Origin: Moringa oleifera
Taxonomy: Eukaryota > Streptophyta > Magnoliopsida > Brassicales > Moringaceae
Assembly (NCBI GenBank): GCA_021397835.1
Contig: JAJFZO010000562.1
Location: forward strand, 1 to 64,000
Length of the DNA stretch: 64,000 bases
Direction: 5' to 3'
A program made the translations under genes and the position numbers. The notes beneath the pieces were generated by a model. It was not told the DNA's origin and ran no database searches. It worked only from the letters and a program-made list of their open reading frames with translations. Below, piece after piece: positions 45,847 through 57,193 of this stretch. How positions within the stretch are numbered: the first letter of the stretch is position 1; each line of letters starts with the position of its first letter.

Positions 45847-47897
45847 GTATTTAGCTTTGCATTCTTTGTTTTACCTATTACTTTCTCCAAAGATCAATTA
45901 CAACTTTCTTTTAGTTTATATACTTTATTATGTATTTTAACTTAAGGAATTGAGTGGTCAAGGCTTTAGATGTCATTTTTTTTTTTTTTTAAGTTTAACA
46001 CTTTGGTAAATAGTTGGTTTTTCGCACGAAAGGAGTTATGAGTGTTACTGTTAGCCTGTACTAATTGATTAAAGGACCTACGTTTTATGATGCACTTTTT
46101 TCAAAATTTTATACTGTTCAAGGGAAAATGCGGTTTTTTTATCTATCAAAATCTACTAAGAAGTTTGATTTGCATTTTCTATAATTTCATTTTTGTAATT
46201 AAAGAAAATTTCTTGTTTGGTTTTTTATTTTTGAACTTCGTAAGAAGTAGAGAAATGTGCTATTTGTGTATCATTTTTTGTAGCTTCTAGGTTTACATCT
46301 GTCTTTCCTCTTGAACCTCATCCACTGGTCAATGAGAAAGTTGATGCATGCAAACTACAGAAGCTCACCCATCCCCCATTCAAGCATTGAAGGTTTTGAT
46401 TCAGATATGATTCGTTGTTGACTGGTCAATGTTGATGTACTATTTTATTCGGTTAGCTTCTTAAAATTTTTTTTATTTGTTGTGATCTAGTTGGAAGGTT
46501 CTGGAAATTTGCCAATGGATGATTTGGCGATTCTGTATATCTAGCTTGTTTATGTTACTAATTAGGAGTTTAAGTTCCTTAGACCAAAAGCATAGAAAAT
46601 ATGAACTTCGTTGTGCTAGGCTTTTCTTTGTCACATTTGTATTGCTATTTGTCAGAGATGTAGGATTTACTTCATTTTGGTTTCTCAGGCATGTTTCTGT
46701 GGACCTACTTTAGTATCAACTTACACTTTCTGGTCTGGGTTTTAAAAGATAGCTTAGAATTTTACTTCCGCTCCATGATACTTCAAAACGCATGATATAA
46801 TTCAATAAATGTCCATTGTTTGAGACTGCCACTTTTCAAAGTGCGTGACCTAGGATTGGGTTGCCTTACAGTGATGAACATGTCCACTGATGTGGGCATT
46901 TATTCTATTTATGTTATTTTTAATTTTAATTACATTATTGATATAGGAAGAAATAATTATCTTATGCTTGCTGACAAGAGTTTTCTCTTGTTATTTGTAA
47001 TATTTACTATTTGTGTTTTCCTTCATTAATTTGTTCATAGCCATATAATATTTTGAATGTTTTTGCTTGTTGAAAATTTTTTGACCATATAATTGGCAGA
47101 TAGCATGTTTTATTTTCAACTTTCTTCTACTAATAATGGATGCATATGTTATAGGTTGATCATGTGTTTGCATAAGTATAAATAAGGAGTTTATTGTATG
47201 CTCTTTAGACTTGCTCCCAGGGCTTATAGAAGGGCTTGGCAGTGTGATTGAGAGTTTGGTACTTATCTTTGTCAAATATATTTATGCACCTATCTCGTTT
47301 TTATTTCTTTTATTTGATGATGTCAAGCTTGGATGCTTATGTTTGTCATTGGAAATGCATTTGATTTGAAGTACAAAATTAAATGCTACTTTTTCTTACT
47401 CTAATATTGTACAGAATAAATCTTTGTTAATAGTGCCAATCACTAGTCTTGTGGTAGTACTAACTGCCAAACATGAAAAAAATTATGATTAATGTCCAGT
47501 GATAGTTATTTTATTCAACGAGGTTCTATCTGGAGGCAGCAACTCAATTGAGCTCATTCTTTTAATTTGTTCATGCTACTGGGCTAGAACTCTAGTAACC
47601 ATCAAACTTATGATTCCGCCATAATGGATTTTATGCTGTATCTTTAGCAAGCCATTTACGTAGAAATCTTTGGTGATATAAAAACTATCAATTTTTGTTA
47701 GATTTGAAGGCTCATAATAGGATTGGTACTAGGCTGTTTAATGAAGGTTGCATTATTTTGCCTGTAGCACTTTGCTGTCTTAAGGGGGATTGTTTTCAGT
47801 GTTAACATATAGTGTCACATTTTGGAAAGACTGCTAGATAGGCTAATTGAAGTTAAAGATATTTTTTATTATTTATTCATTTAATCCTTTATTCTAG

Positions 47898-48341
47898 GCT
47901 TCACAAAGCGCATTGAGGGATCTACTACTACAGTGCTGCATTGATGATGTTTCTGATGTCCACCAAAGTGCTCTTGCATTTCTTGGGGACTTTGTAAGAG
48001 TGAGTTAAAATCATATTCTTTACGAGAAACTTTCTTGTATAATGTTCGCACATTTTTGCCATTGAATATATACATATATGTTATATAATGACAGATTTTC
48101 TTTTACAATCAGGTCTCTCCTGTATATTTACATCCTTACCTATATGAATTCCTTGAGGTTACAACCAAACAGCTGGTAAAAACACTTTCTTTCATCTTTG
48201 GAACCTAATTTATGTTTCTACACTCAGTTTTTAGTTGGTACTTTCTTCATAAAACTTGATGTGCAAGTTGCCACTCAACTAAAGGAATCCATTTCTATTA
48301 CCAACAATGCATGTTGGGTTATCAGTTAATTAACGGTCAAG
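47898..48341 (+). pseudogene. Transportin-1 fragment, unit B
   Basis: Exons at 47,898-47,999 ([18 protein letters not shown], then FLGDFVR), 48,113-48,175 (VSPVYLHPYLYEFLEV) and about 48,279-48,341 (LKESISITNNACWVIS, stop, LTVK). Acceptor and donor of the third exon are both mutated. Same transportin segment as in units A and C. Confidence 0.82.
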
Positions 48342-49815
48342 GGTGGTTTATTCTTGTATCCAGACTCTCTTATATGGTAACTAACATGTAGGTTTTGTGT
48401 AAAAAATTTTCTTGATGCTCACTACTTCAAGAACTGTTGTGCAGATTTGTATATGCCACTTGGTAATTTGGTTGACCATAGCAGGTAAGTTCTTGAGTGT
48501 ATTGTAATTGATGCTCTAAACCTTTGGCCTTTGATTAACCCTCCTAAGTTAAATGTTTGTTTTATACAAGAAAGATCAATTGTACCATGATTTGATATTC
48601 TTTCCTTCATAACCTTTACTTGTTCTTTCTCATTCTTTTTTTTTTCTATCAACTTCTTTCACACTTTTGAATGTATGACTCTTAGATGTGTTATAACGAT
48701 TTATGTGTTTGTACCTTCTCGATGATTTTTGCTTATTTTTCCATTTTTGTTAACTTGTAGAGTGTGGTGTTCATAACAAAGACAAGTAGTAGCTTGATAT
48801 TTAAACAGTGAAATTTAAGGTATGAATGTATTTCTAGTTTTCTGCTACCTTTTCTCTCTTCTATAACCAGTGCCAGTACACATGGCCTAAGAGATGTAAG
48901 TCATCTCATAATTTTTGAAGTAGCTAAAGGGCTGTTTAATTGTGATGTTGTGGAAGTGGGTAGAGATTTTTTTTAGGTTTTTGCATACAATCATGTGTAC
49001 TTAGGGTTCCTTTAATTTTATTCTTTCTATGCAAGTTAACGAGATCTTTGGAATGCTATTATGGTAGATTCATAACTTTACATTCATTTTCTTTTAGTAT
49101 TAGGCTTCCCATTATTTTTTTGATGAATTCATTTTATTCGTCAAGCAATCTTTCTTATGATTGAGGCCTTTCGATTTTGGCCTTTCATTGCTCGTTCTTT
49201 ACCAAGATTTATCATGAAGATCAGTAAATTACACTTGGTAAGTGTTGTCCAATTGTGTCTATTTATTGTATTTATAGATTTTATTTGAAAACACCTTACC
49301 TTTTAGAACATATGATAGCTATTCATCATGCAGTCTCAATGTTACCAAAAAGCTTAGTATTTTAATATTTTGAATTGTCTTTCTTATGTGTCACTCTTTA
49401 ACTAGAATCGAAAAAGGAATGGAGTTAGCCATTATTTGTAAATGTTTTTTGGTTGATGGAAGACTTTTTCATTGGTTATGCATCTTCTTAGAGTCACAAT
49501 CATTGATTTTGTGTACAAGTGATAGTTTCACAGACCAAAGAAATGGATAGTCGTAAACCAAAACAAGGCCTTCTTAATTCTTATGGGTCAACCAAAATAA
49601 GGCAATCTTCTTCCTTTTGTTTTCAACCTATAATCTGCTTGTTTGCTTATCCTTTTTGTTTATGTATATAATTGCATATACATTTCCTGATGAAGTTTTT
49701 TTAGCAAACTCTTGATTTACTGTGAAATCATATTAGTCTTGTATTACATGATTGTCAACTATCTTATGGGTCAATTCTAGTAAAGTTAGTGTTTTATTAT
49801 GCCATTCCCATCTAG

Positions 49816-50025
49816 GTGTGATCGTATACTATGATATTGGGGAAGCTTGAATCAACTGTCTTATGCTTATGGAGAAACAAGGTTCTCAGACCATAGGCTT
49901 GTTTACAATATTTTTCTTATAGAGGTGAAATCTATAAACTGTAGCCAAATCAAGAAAAGCAGGTTGTTCAATTTCTAGGATTGAAGTTGAAGATTTATTG
50001 GCACATTCACATAGACACATTTATT
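49816..50025 (+). pseudogene. Type I inositol polyphosphate 5-phosphatase, terminal exon, unit B
   Basis: TCTAG acceptor, then CDRIL, a TGA where tryptophan is expected, YWGSLNQLSYAYGETRF, SDHRLVYNIF and IKKSRLF. The 3' end has lost frame and the original stop. It retains SDH of the catalytic SDHRP motif, with P changed to L. Confidence 0.78.
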
Positions 50026-51034
50026 TATTTTTTTTTTTGAGACATTCCTTCAAAATCCATGCTTGCTAGTGTGCTCCATAGAAGTAACAAAAGTCAATTA
50101 TATGCCCTACACTTTTGTCATGGTAACTTTATTAAAGAAATGAAGGATTCTTCATGTTCTTAAGTGGCATAGCCTTGTTATTAATAAAATCGCAGATGCA
50201 AATTTTTGGTGATTTGACAGTGAACCTTGTAAAACACAATACCATGTGAAGATTTAGCTGGCCGTGGAGTTTCTTCACCTTTGCCTTCCTGCCTCAGTTA
50301 TTTAGGTGATCTTTTTTCATATCTTAATTGATCCTAATTTGTTTGACTTAGAGACAAGAAAACTAAAAAAGCTGCGTTCATGAACACAAAGACAGATGTT
50401 ATTGTCGGACACATAGTTGTGAAGCTAAAAATGGGTTTCATGTTAGTTTCTCACAGGGCAAAATAACAAGCTTGATTTTGTTCTCCACAAAAACTATATT
50501 ATCTAGGTGAATGCAACCGCCATACAGAAAATAGAATCTTTCCTTACTATGTTCTCTTAAGAGTCATGTTTTATTACATATCTTGATTCTTGTTAAAATT
50601 TTGTGGGCTACAAAAATCATTTGTCTTTATTATTATCTACTGCTTTTTCTCCCATTTGTAAACTCCAAAGAAGCTCTGTGTCCATGATGATAGAGATATT
50701 CTATTGCCTGCAATCCAAAAAAAGGTTTGTCCTTCATATTATTTGATAAAACTTGCAATATATGGAGGCATTTAAGGATAAAAAGAGCAAAAATATTTTG
50801 TTTAAAGAAGATGGGAGAACCGAGGATGATCATATGTGGCCTCATGCTTGATGACTAAATATCACATTAGTAGGTCTTGTTGCTTAATAATAATCTACAT
50901 ATATTTGTGTTTGCCATTGTGATTTGTGCAAATGGAGTAAGGAAGTTGATCTCATCTTGTAATGCTTCACTATAATAAATCATTTGTTCTTATGTTCCTC
51001 TGCTCTTCATTAATGTCTGTTCTCATGTTTGTAG

Positions 51035-51161
51035 TCATTTTTTGTTAGTTCAAAACCAATGACAGCCCTTTCATTACCAGAATTACCTAATGTTGCTGGG
51101 AATTTGCTCCTAGCAATGGCAACCTTAGATGAGAAAATTTAACTGGGGGAGAATTGGAAAG
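51035..51161 (+). pseudogene. Elongator subunit 2 (ELP2) exon, unit B
   Basis: TTTGTAG acceptor, SFFVSSKPMTALSLPELP, then VAGNLLLAMATLDEKI, one stop, and an AAG|GTATT donor. Closer to the usual ELP2 wording than the unit A copy. Confidence 0.78.
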
Positions 51162-51474
51162 GTATTTAACTTAGCATTTTTTTGTTTTCCCTGTTACTTT
51201 CTACAAAGTCCAATTGCAACTTTCTTTTAGTTTATATACCTCATTTTGTATTTCAACAAAAGGAATTAGCTGGTCAAGGGTTTAGATGTCATTATTCTTT
51301 TTAGGTTTACATTTTGGTAAATAATAGGTTTTGGGTGCGAAAGGAGTTATGAGTGTTATTGTCAGTCTGTACTAATTATTTAAAGGACCCACTTCCTATG
51401 ATGCACAGTTTTCAAATTTTTATACTGTTGAAGGAAAATCATGGTTTTTTTTTTGTGCCAAAATCTACTGAGAA

Positions 51475-54400
51475 ATTTGATTTGCATTTTTTGCAATTCT
51501 ATTTTTGTAATTAAACTAATTTTCTTGTTTGTTTTTTTATTTTTGAACTTTTTTAAGTAGTAAATGAGGTGCTGTGTGTTTATTTTTTTTTGCAGATTTT
51601 AGGTTTACATTGATTTTCCTCTTGAACCTCATCCCTTAGCCAATGAGAAAGTTGATGTGCGCAAACTATGGAACCCATCATGCATTCAAGCATCGGAGAT
51701 TTTGGTTCAGGTATGATTCGTTGCTAACTAATCAATGTTGATGTACTATTTTATTTAGTTAGCTTTTTAAATTTTGTTTTTAATTTGCTGTGATCTAGTT
51801 GGAAGGTAGTAGGAATTGGCTAACGGATGATTTAGCGATTCCATATATCTGGCTTGTTTGTGTTACTAGTTTGGAGTTTAAGCTCCTTAGCCTAAAAGCA
51901 TTAAAAATATGAACTTCGTTGTGCTAGGCTTTTCTTTGTCACATTTGTATTGCTATTTGTCAAAGATGCAGGATCTACTTCATTGTGGTTTCATAGGCAT
52001 GTTTCTGTAGGCCTACTTTAGTATCAAGTTGCACTCTACTATGGGGTTTAAAAAATAGCTTAGGATTTAACTTCCACTTTATGATACTTCAAAACACATG
52101 ATATAATTCAGTAAATGTCCATTGTTTCAAACTGCCACATTTCGAAGTGCATGACCCAGGGTTGGGTTACCTTGCAATAATGAACATGCCCACTGATCCG
52201 AGCATTTATTTTATTTAAGTTATGTTTAATTTTAAGCACATTATTGAGATGTGAAGAAATAATTATCTTATGCTTGCTGACATGGGTTTTCTCTCGTTAT
52301 TTATAGGATTTACTGTATATGTTTTCCTCACCAATTTGTTCATAACACTTAATATTTTAAATGTTTTTACTTGTTGAAAAGTTTCTGACCATATGATTAA
52401 CAGATAATAGGTATTATTTTCAACTTCCATCAAATAACAATGGATGCTTATGTTATAGGTTGCTTTTGTGTTTGTAGAGTATAATTTGATAAGGAGTTTA
52501 TTGTCTGCTGCTTAGGCTTGCTCCCAAGTATTGTAAAAAGACTTGGCAGTATGATTGAAGTTTGGTATTTATCTTTGTCAAATATCTTGAGAATATATTT
52601 GCAGACCTATCTGGCTTTTATTTCTTGTATTTGATGATTTCAAGCTTGAGTGCTTCTATTTGTCATTGGAACTGCATTTGATTTTGGGTCCTTTGAAGTA
52701 ATAAATGTCAACAAAATTAATTTTTACTTTTTCTTAGTGTATTATTATACAGAATAAATCTTGTTGGTAATGCCAATCACTAGTCTTTATAGTGTGGTAG
52801 CACTAACTGCCAAACATGAAAAAAAAATTGTTCTTAATGTTCAGTGATAGTAGTTTTATTAAATGAGGTTCTATATGGACACAGCAACTCAATTAAGCTC
52901 ATTCTTTTCATTGCTAGGCCAAAACTTTAGTGACTATTAAACTTGCGATTCTGCCATAGTGGGTTTTATGTAGTATCTTTAGAAAGGCATTTATGTAGAA
53001 ATCGATGGTGATGTAAAAACTATTGGTTTTTAGTGGATCTGAAGGCTCACAATGGGTTTGGTATCTAGGTTGTTTGATGACGGTGCATTATTATTCTTGT
53101 AGCACCCTGCTATCTTGAGAGGGGGGGATTGTTCTCGCTGTTAACATATGGTGTCACATTTTGGGAAGACTACTAGATAGGCTAATTGCATTTAAAGACA
53201 TTTTGTCCTACTTGTTGATTTAAACCTTCATTATAGGCTTCACTCTACAGTGTTGTATTGATGATGCTTCAGATGTTCAACAAGGTGCTCTTCCACTTCT
53301 TGGGGACCTTACAAGAGTGAGTTAAAATCACATTCTTTGCCAGAAACTTTCTTGTATAAATATTCACACATTCTTATCACTGAATATATACACGTATGTT
53401 ATATAATGATAAATTTTCTTTTATAATCAGGTCTGACTTGTATATTTATATCCTCGCTTATTTGAATTCCTTGATGTTATAGCCAAATAGCTAGTAAAAG
53501 GACTTTCTTTCATCTTTGGAATCCAATTTATGTTTTTGCATTCGTGGTTTTTAGTTTTGTACTTTCTACATAACACTTGATGTGCAAGATGCCACTCAGT
53601 TGAAAGAATCCATTTTTATTGCCAACAATGCATGTTGAGCTATCGGTGAATTAGCAGTCAAGGTTGGTTGATTCCTTTATCCAGACTCTTTTATATGGTA
53701 ACTAGCATGCAGATTTTGTGTAAAAAAATTTCTTGATGTTCACTACTTTAAGAATAATTGTGCAAATTTGTTTATACCATTTGGTAGTTTGGTTGATCTC
53801 AACTAGTAAGTTCTTAAGTGTATTAAAATTGATGCTCTAAACCCTTTGCCTTTGATTAATCCTCCTATGTTAAATGTTTGAATTATTTTATGCAACAAAG
53901 ACCAATTGTAACATGATTAGATATTTTTGTCCCCATAGCCTTTCCTTATTCTTTCTTATTCTTTTTTTTTTCTTATTTTTTAATAACTTCTTTCACACTT
54001 TTGGAAGGGAAATGTATTGCATGACTCTTAGATATTTTGTAAGGATGTACGTGTTTATACCTTCTTGGTGAGTTCTGCTTATTTTTTCATTTTATTAACT
54101 TGCATGGCGTGATGTTCGTAAGGAAATAAAGCAGAAGCTTTATATTGGAACGGTGAAATTTCAGGTATGAACATATTTCTAGTTTCTTACTGACTTTTCT
54201 CTTTTATAACTAGTGCCATTACACATGGCCTAAGAGGTGTAAGTCATCTCATAATTTTTGAAACAACTAAGGGGCTTTTCAATTATGATGTTATGGAACT
54301 GGGTAGAGATGTTTTTAGGTTTTTGCATACAATCATGTGTACTCAGAGTTCCTCTAATTTTATTACTTCCATGAAAGTTGACGAGATCTTACAAATGCTG

Positions 54401-55010
54401 CTAGGATAGATTCATAACTTTTTATTCATTTTCATTTGTTATTAGAATTCCCTTTGTTTGTTTGATAAATTCTTTCTTATTCGTTAAGCAATGTTTCTTG
54501 TGATTGAGACCTTTCAATTTAGGCCTTGCTTACTTATTCCTTAGCAAGATTTATATGGATATTAGCAAATTACACTTGGTAAGTGTTGTCCAATTGTGTC
54601 TATTTATTGTAGATTTTATTTGAAAATACCTTGCCTCTCAGAACTTGTGACAGTTACTCATCATGTAGGCTCAATGTTACCAAGAAGGTTAGTGTTGTAA
54701 TATTTTGAATTATCTTTTTTATATGTCACTCTTTCACTAGAAAAATATAAGAAACGGAGTTAGTCATCACTTGTAAACATTTTTTGGTTAATGGAAGACT
54801 TTTTCACTGGTTATACATCTTCTTGGAGTCATAATCATTGATTTTATGTACAAGTGATAGTTGTCAACCAAAACAAGGTCTGCTTGATTCATTTGGGTCA
54901 ACCAAAACAAGGCAATCTTTTCCCTTTTGTTTTCAACCTATAATCTACTTGTTCTCTTGTCGTCTTTGTTTAGGTATGTAATTGCATATAAATTTCCTAA
55001 TGAAGTTTTT
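51475..55010 (+). repeat. Composite gene-fragment array, unit C (truncated, 3.5 kb)
   Basis: Matches units A and B through the transportin exons and following introns, then diverges near 54,975 before the 5-phosphatase exon. The 5-phosphatase, unidentified and ELP2 blocks are missing. Confidence 0.75.
53237..53662 (+). pseudogene. Transportin-1 fragment, unit C
   Basis: Exons at 53,237-53,316 (start shortened by 22 bases; then QCCIDDASDVQQGALPLL), 53,431-53,493 (two in-frame stops; VYLYPRLFEFLDVIAK) and 53,600-53,662 (LKESIFIANNAC, TGA for tryptophan, AIGELAVK). The third exon is closest to the intact family and keeps good CAG and AAG|GTTGG borders. Confidence 0.84.
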
Positions 55011-55704
55011 TCATCAAACTCTTGTTTTAATGCACAATAAATTAGGTAATGCTTTCACTTTTCTCTTTAAACTTTTTTGTTTAAAATTTTTTATTTCAAT
55101 GAAAGTCAATTTTTTGGTCACTTTTGATATTTCAATCAAGTTCATTTTTCTTGTGGTCACTTCTATTATTTAACCATGTTCTTCTTTATTTCTTTGCATT
55201 TGATTTTTTTATGGAGATCAACAGATTAATCAACATGCAGCTATCCAATTGAGTATATCCATAGTATTTGTATATCCTTTCTTAAAACATGTTACGTTTA
55301 TAAGCGGCTATAAGTTACTATTGATTTTAATCTTGTGAATTGTGCTTTTTTAAATGAGGAATTTTTTAAGTAAAATAGAAAAATAAAAAAGTAAGTCATC
55401 ATTTTTAAATGTTCTTTTATTGATACATGGCATCTCACTAAGTTGATTCACTGCTTTATTTGTTTCGGTTAGATATAAGTTTTTTTTTTTTTTTGATAAG
55501 TTATAATTATATGAAGTCAAGAAATGGATAGGTATCAATTAATACGGTGCATATCTTATTCTTTTGCAAGCAACCAAACTAAGACAATGTTTCTCTCTCT
55601 TGCTTTCCATCTATAACTCGCTTATCTGGATGTCTACCTATCTTATTATGTATGTATTTTTATATGCATTTCATGATAAAGTTTCTCAACTGTATAAACT
55701 TATG
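55011..55704. repeat. Diverged downstream part of the array
   Basis: Intron-like sequence recognisably related to 41.9-42.2, 44.3-44.6 and 49.5-49.75 kb (for example GAAATGGATAGGTATCAATTA against ATGGATAGTCATCAACC, and the TATGTATTTTTATATGCATTTC phrase). No exons identified. Confidence 0.55.
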
Positions 55705-55941
55705 CGGATTGTTGATTTAACATCTAATAAATAAGGTAATGATTCCACTTTTGTTTTGAGCTTACAAATTGAACTTTTCTCTTTAGACTTTTTTATTTCA
55801 ATGAAGATCAATTTTTCAGTCACTTTTAGTTTTTTAAATCCAATTAATTCTTTTTCTCTAAAGTTGATATTTTCAGGGAGATCAACAAATTAAATAATAC
55901 CAAGCTATTGGTAAGTGTTGTTCGATCGTGTGTGTTTATAG
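55705..55941 (+). repeat. Flanking repeat D, left copy
   Basis: Begins CGGATTGTTGATTTAACATC and ends TCGTGTGTGTTTATAG, directly before the gypsy element. About 90% identical by eye to 62,816-63,042 on the other side. A third copy starts near 63,860. Confidence 0.8.
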
Positions 55942-55942
55942 T

Positions 55943-57146
55943 TGATAGAAGGCATAATAATCATATATATTATTATATTTTCTCGTATTTTATTGGTTAT
56001 AAATGATTAAATCTTGGATTTTGACTATGTTTTATATTTAATAGGGTGGATTGAGGAAATCAACTAAGATGGACTCAAATTCATTATTTGAAGATATAAA
56101 GTTGGATTCCTAAGAGATGTGGATGAACTAGAAGATGTCTTTGGATAAGGCGCTGAGACTCCCAATAACATTGGAATTTCACCGAACGAAGACTTTATCT
56201 TTTATTTAAAAAGCAATTGTAGAATTTTATCTTTATCTTTATCTTTAAGAGTCCTAGTTAAAATAGGTTATCATGTTTAAGGATTATTATAAAAAGGGGA
56301 GGTAGTTCCTTCAAAGGAACAACCAGAGTTTATTTTTTACTTTCTTCTTTTCGTAGGTCTTTTTCTTTTCATGGATTGCTAAACATCTCTTCCAGTCAAA
56401 GGATAATCAAGGGTTTGATTCTTCAGAATTGTGAGATCTAACTGATTTATTTGTTCTTTATTTCTTCATTGTTTATTTATCTTCTGTGCTTATTGAAAAT
56501 ATTATTTTGGTTGATTGCAACAAAAAGGGCCCTTTGTTTAATCATCAAAATAATAGGTTACTATTTAGAACTTTAAATCCGTAATTGTTTAAGTGTTCTA
56601 ATATAAGTAGTAAATAACATAGTTGATTACAAAAGAGGTTTTCAATTTATGTTATGAAGATAAATAATCTAGTTTAAATAAACCTACATATGTGTTTATT
56701 GGCTAGAATTGGTAGTTTTTCTAATTCTTAATGCTATTGGTAAATTAAATCCTAAGATTGTATCTAGGGTTATTTATTGATAAGAGAAATAATTAGAGAT
56801 TGTATCCTGATTATCAAAGAAGTAAGGAAAAACAGGTTGTTAGGTGGTACCAACAACCATAACTAATTCAGTGAAGATTAAAAGATTTTTATCTTTGCAT
56901 CAATGATCAATTCCTAAATCAAACCTGAAATTATACCTTTAACTGGATACTTTATTACATTAATTTTTCCTTTCCTGTTATTCTTATTTGATCTATTTTT
57001 TTTAACTCCTCAAACCCCCTTTTTTTTGCAAAAAAAATAATAAATCTAACCAATCTTTGTGGAAACGACCTTGCTCATCTATGCTACAAGTTTAATATTT
57101 TGAGTAAGAATTTAGGAATTTAACTTGTTGGTCTCGACAACCAACA
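55943..57146 (+). repeat. Putative 5' LTR of gypsy element (about 1.2 kb)
   Basis: Limits are inferred: TG at 55,943, just where similarity to the flanking repeat stops, and CA at 57,145-57,146, five bases before the primer-binding site. It contains a TATA box (56,288-56,295). There is no second copy in the window to confirm it. Confidence 0.5.
56288..56295 (+). promoter_or_regulatory. LTR TATA box
   Basis: TATAAAAA followed by GGGGAGG, in the middle of the putative LTR, as expected for the U3/R promoter of a plant gypsy element. Confidence 0.5.
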
Positions 57147-57151
57147 ATTTT

Positions 57152-57169
57152 TGGCGCCGTTGCCGGGGA
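57152..57169 (+). other. Primer-binding site
   Basis: TGGCGCCGTTGCCGGGGA, complementary to the 3' end of a plant tRNA, which I recall as the aspartate tRNA used by Athila elements. It starts five bases after the putative LTR end. Confidence 0.75.
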
Positions 57170-57193
57170 TTGGTTTTAATTAGATTTATTTTA

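Larger units (their letters stand above)
39031..46163 (+). repeat. Composite gene-fragment array, unit A (7.1 kb)
   Basis: Defined by the recurrence of TTTGATT(T/C)GCATTTTCT at 39,031, 46,164 and 51,475 and by collinear similarity in between. Order inside: unidentified exon block, transportin exons, further blocks, 5-phosphatase terminal exon, unidentified blocks, a second pass of the last part (about 43,636-45,640, corresponding to 41,250-43,560), then the ELP2 exon. All recognisable exons read on the plus strand and keep introns. Confidence 0.8.
46164..51474 (+). repeat. Composite gene-fragment array, unit B (5.3 kb)
   Basis: Collinear with unit A but without the internal second pass, so it probably shows the ancestral layout: first block, transportin, 5-phosphatase, unidentified blocks, ELP2. 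Confidence 0.8.

Noticed and set aside
46991..47275. 94-codon minus-strand frame inside array unit B
   Set aside because: Lies in intron-like sequence; the equivalent part of unit C is interrupted and all recognisable exons are on the other strand.
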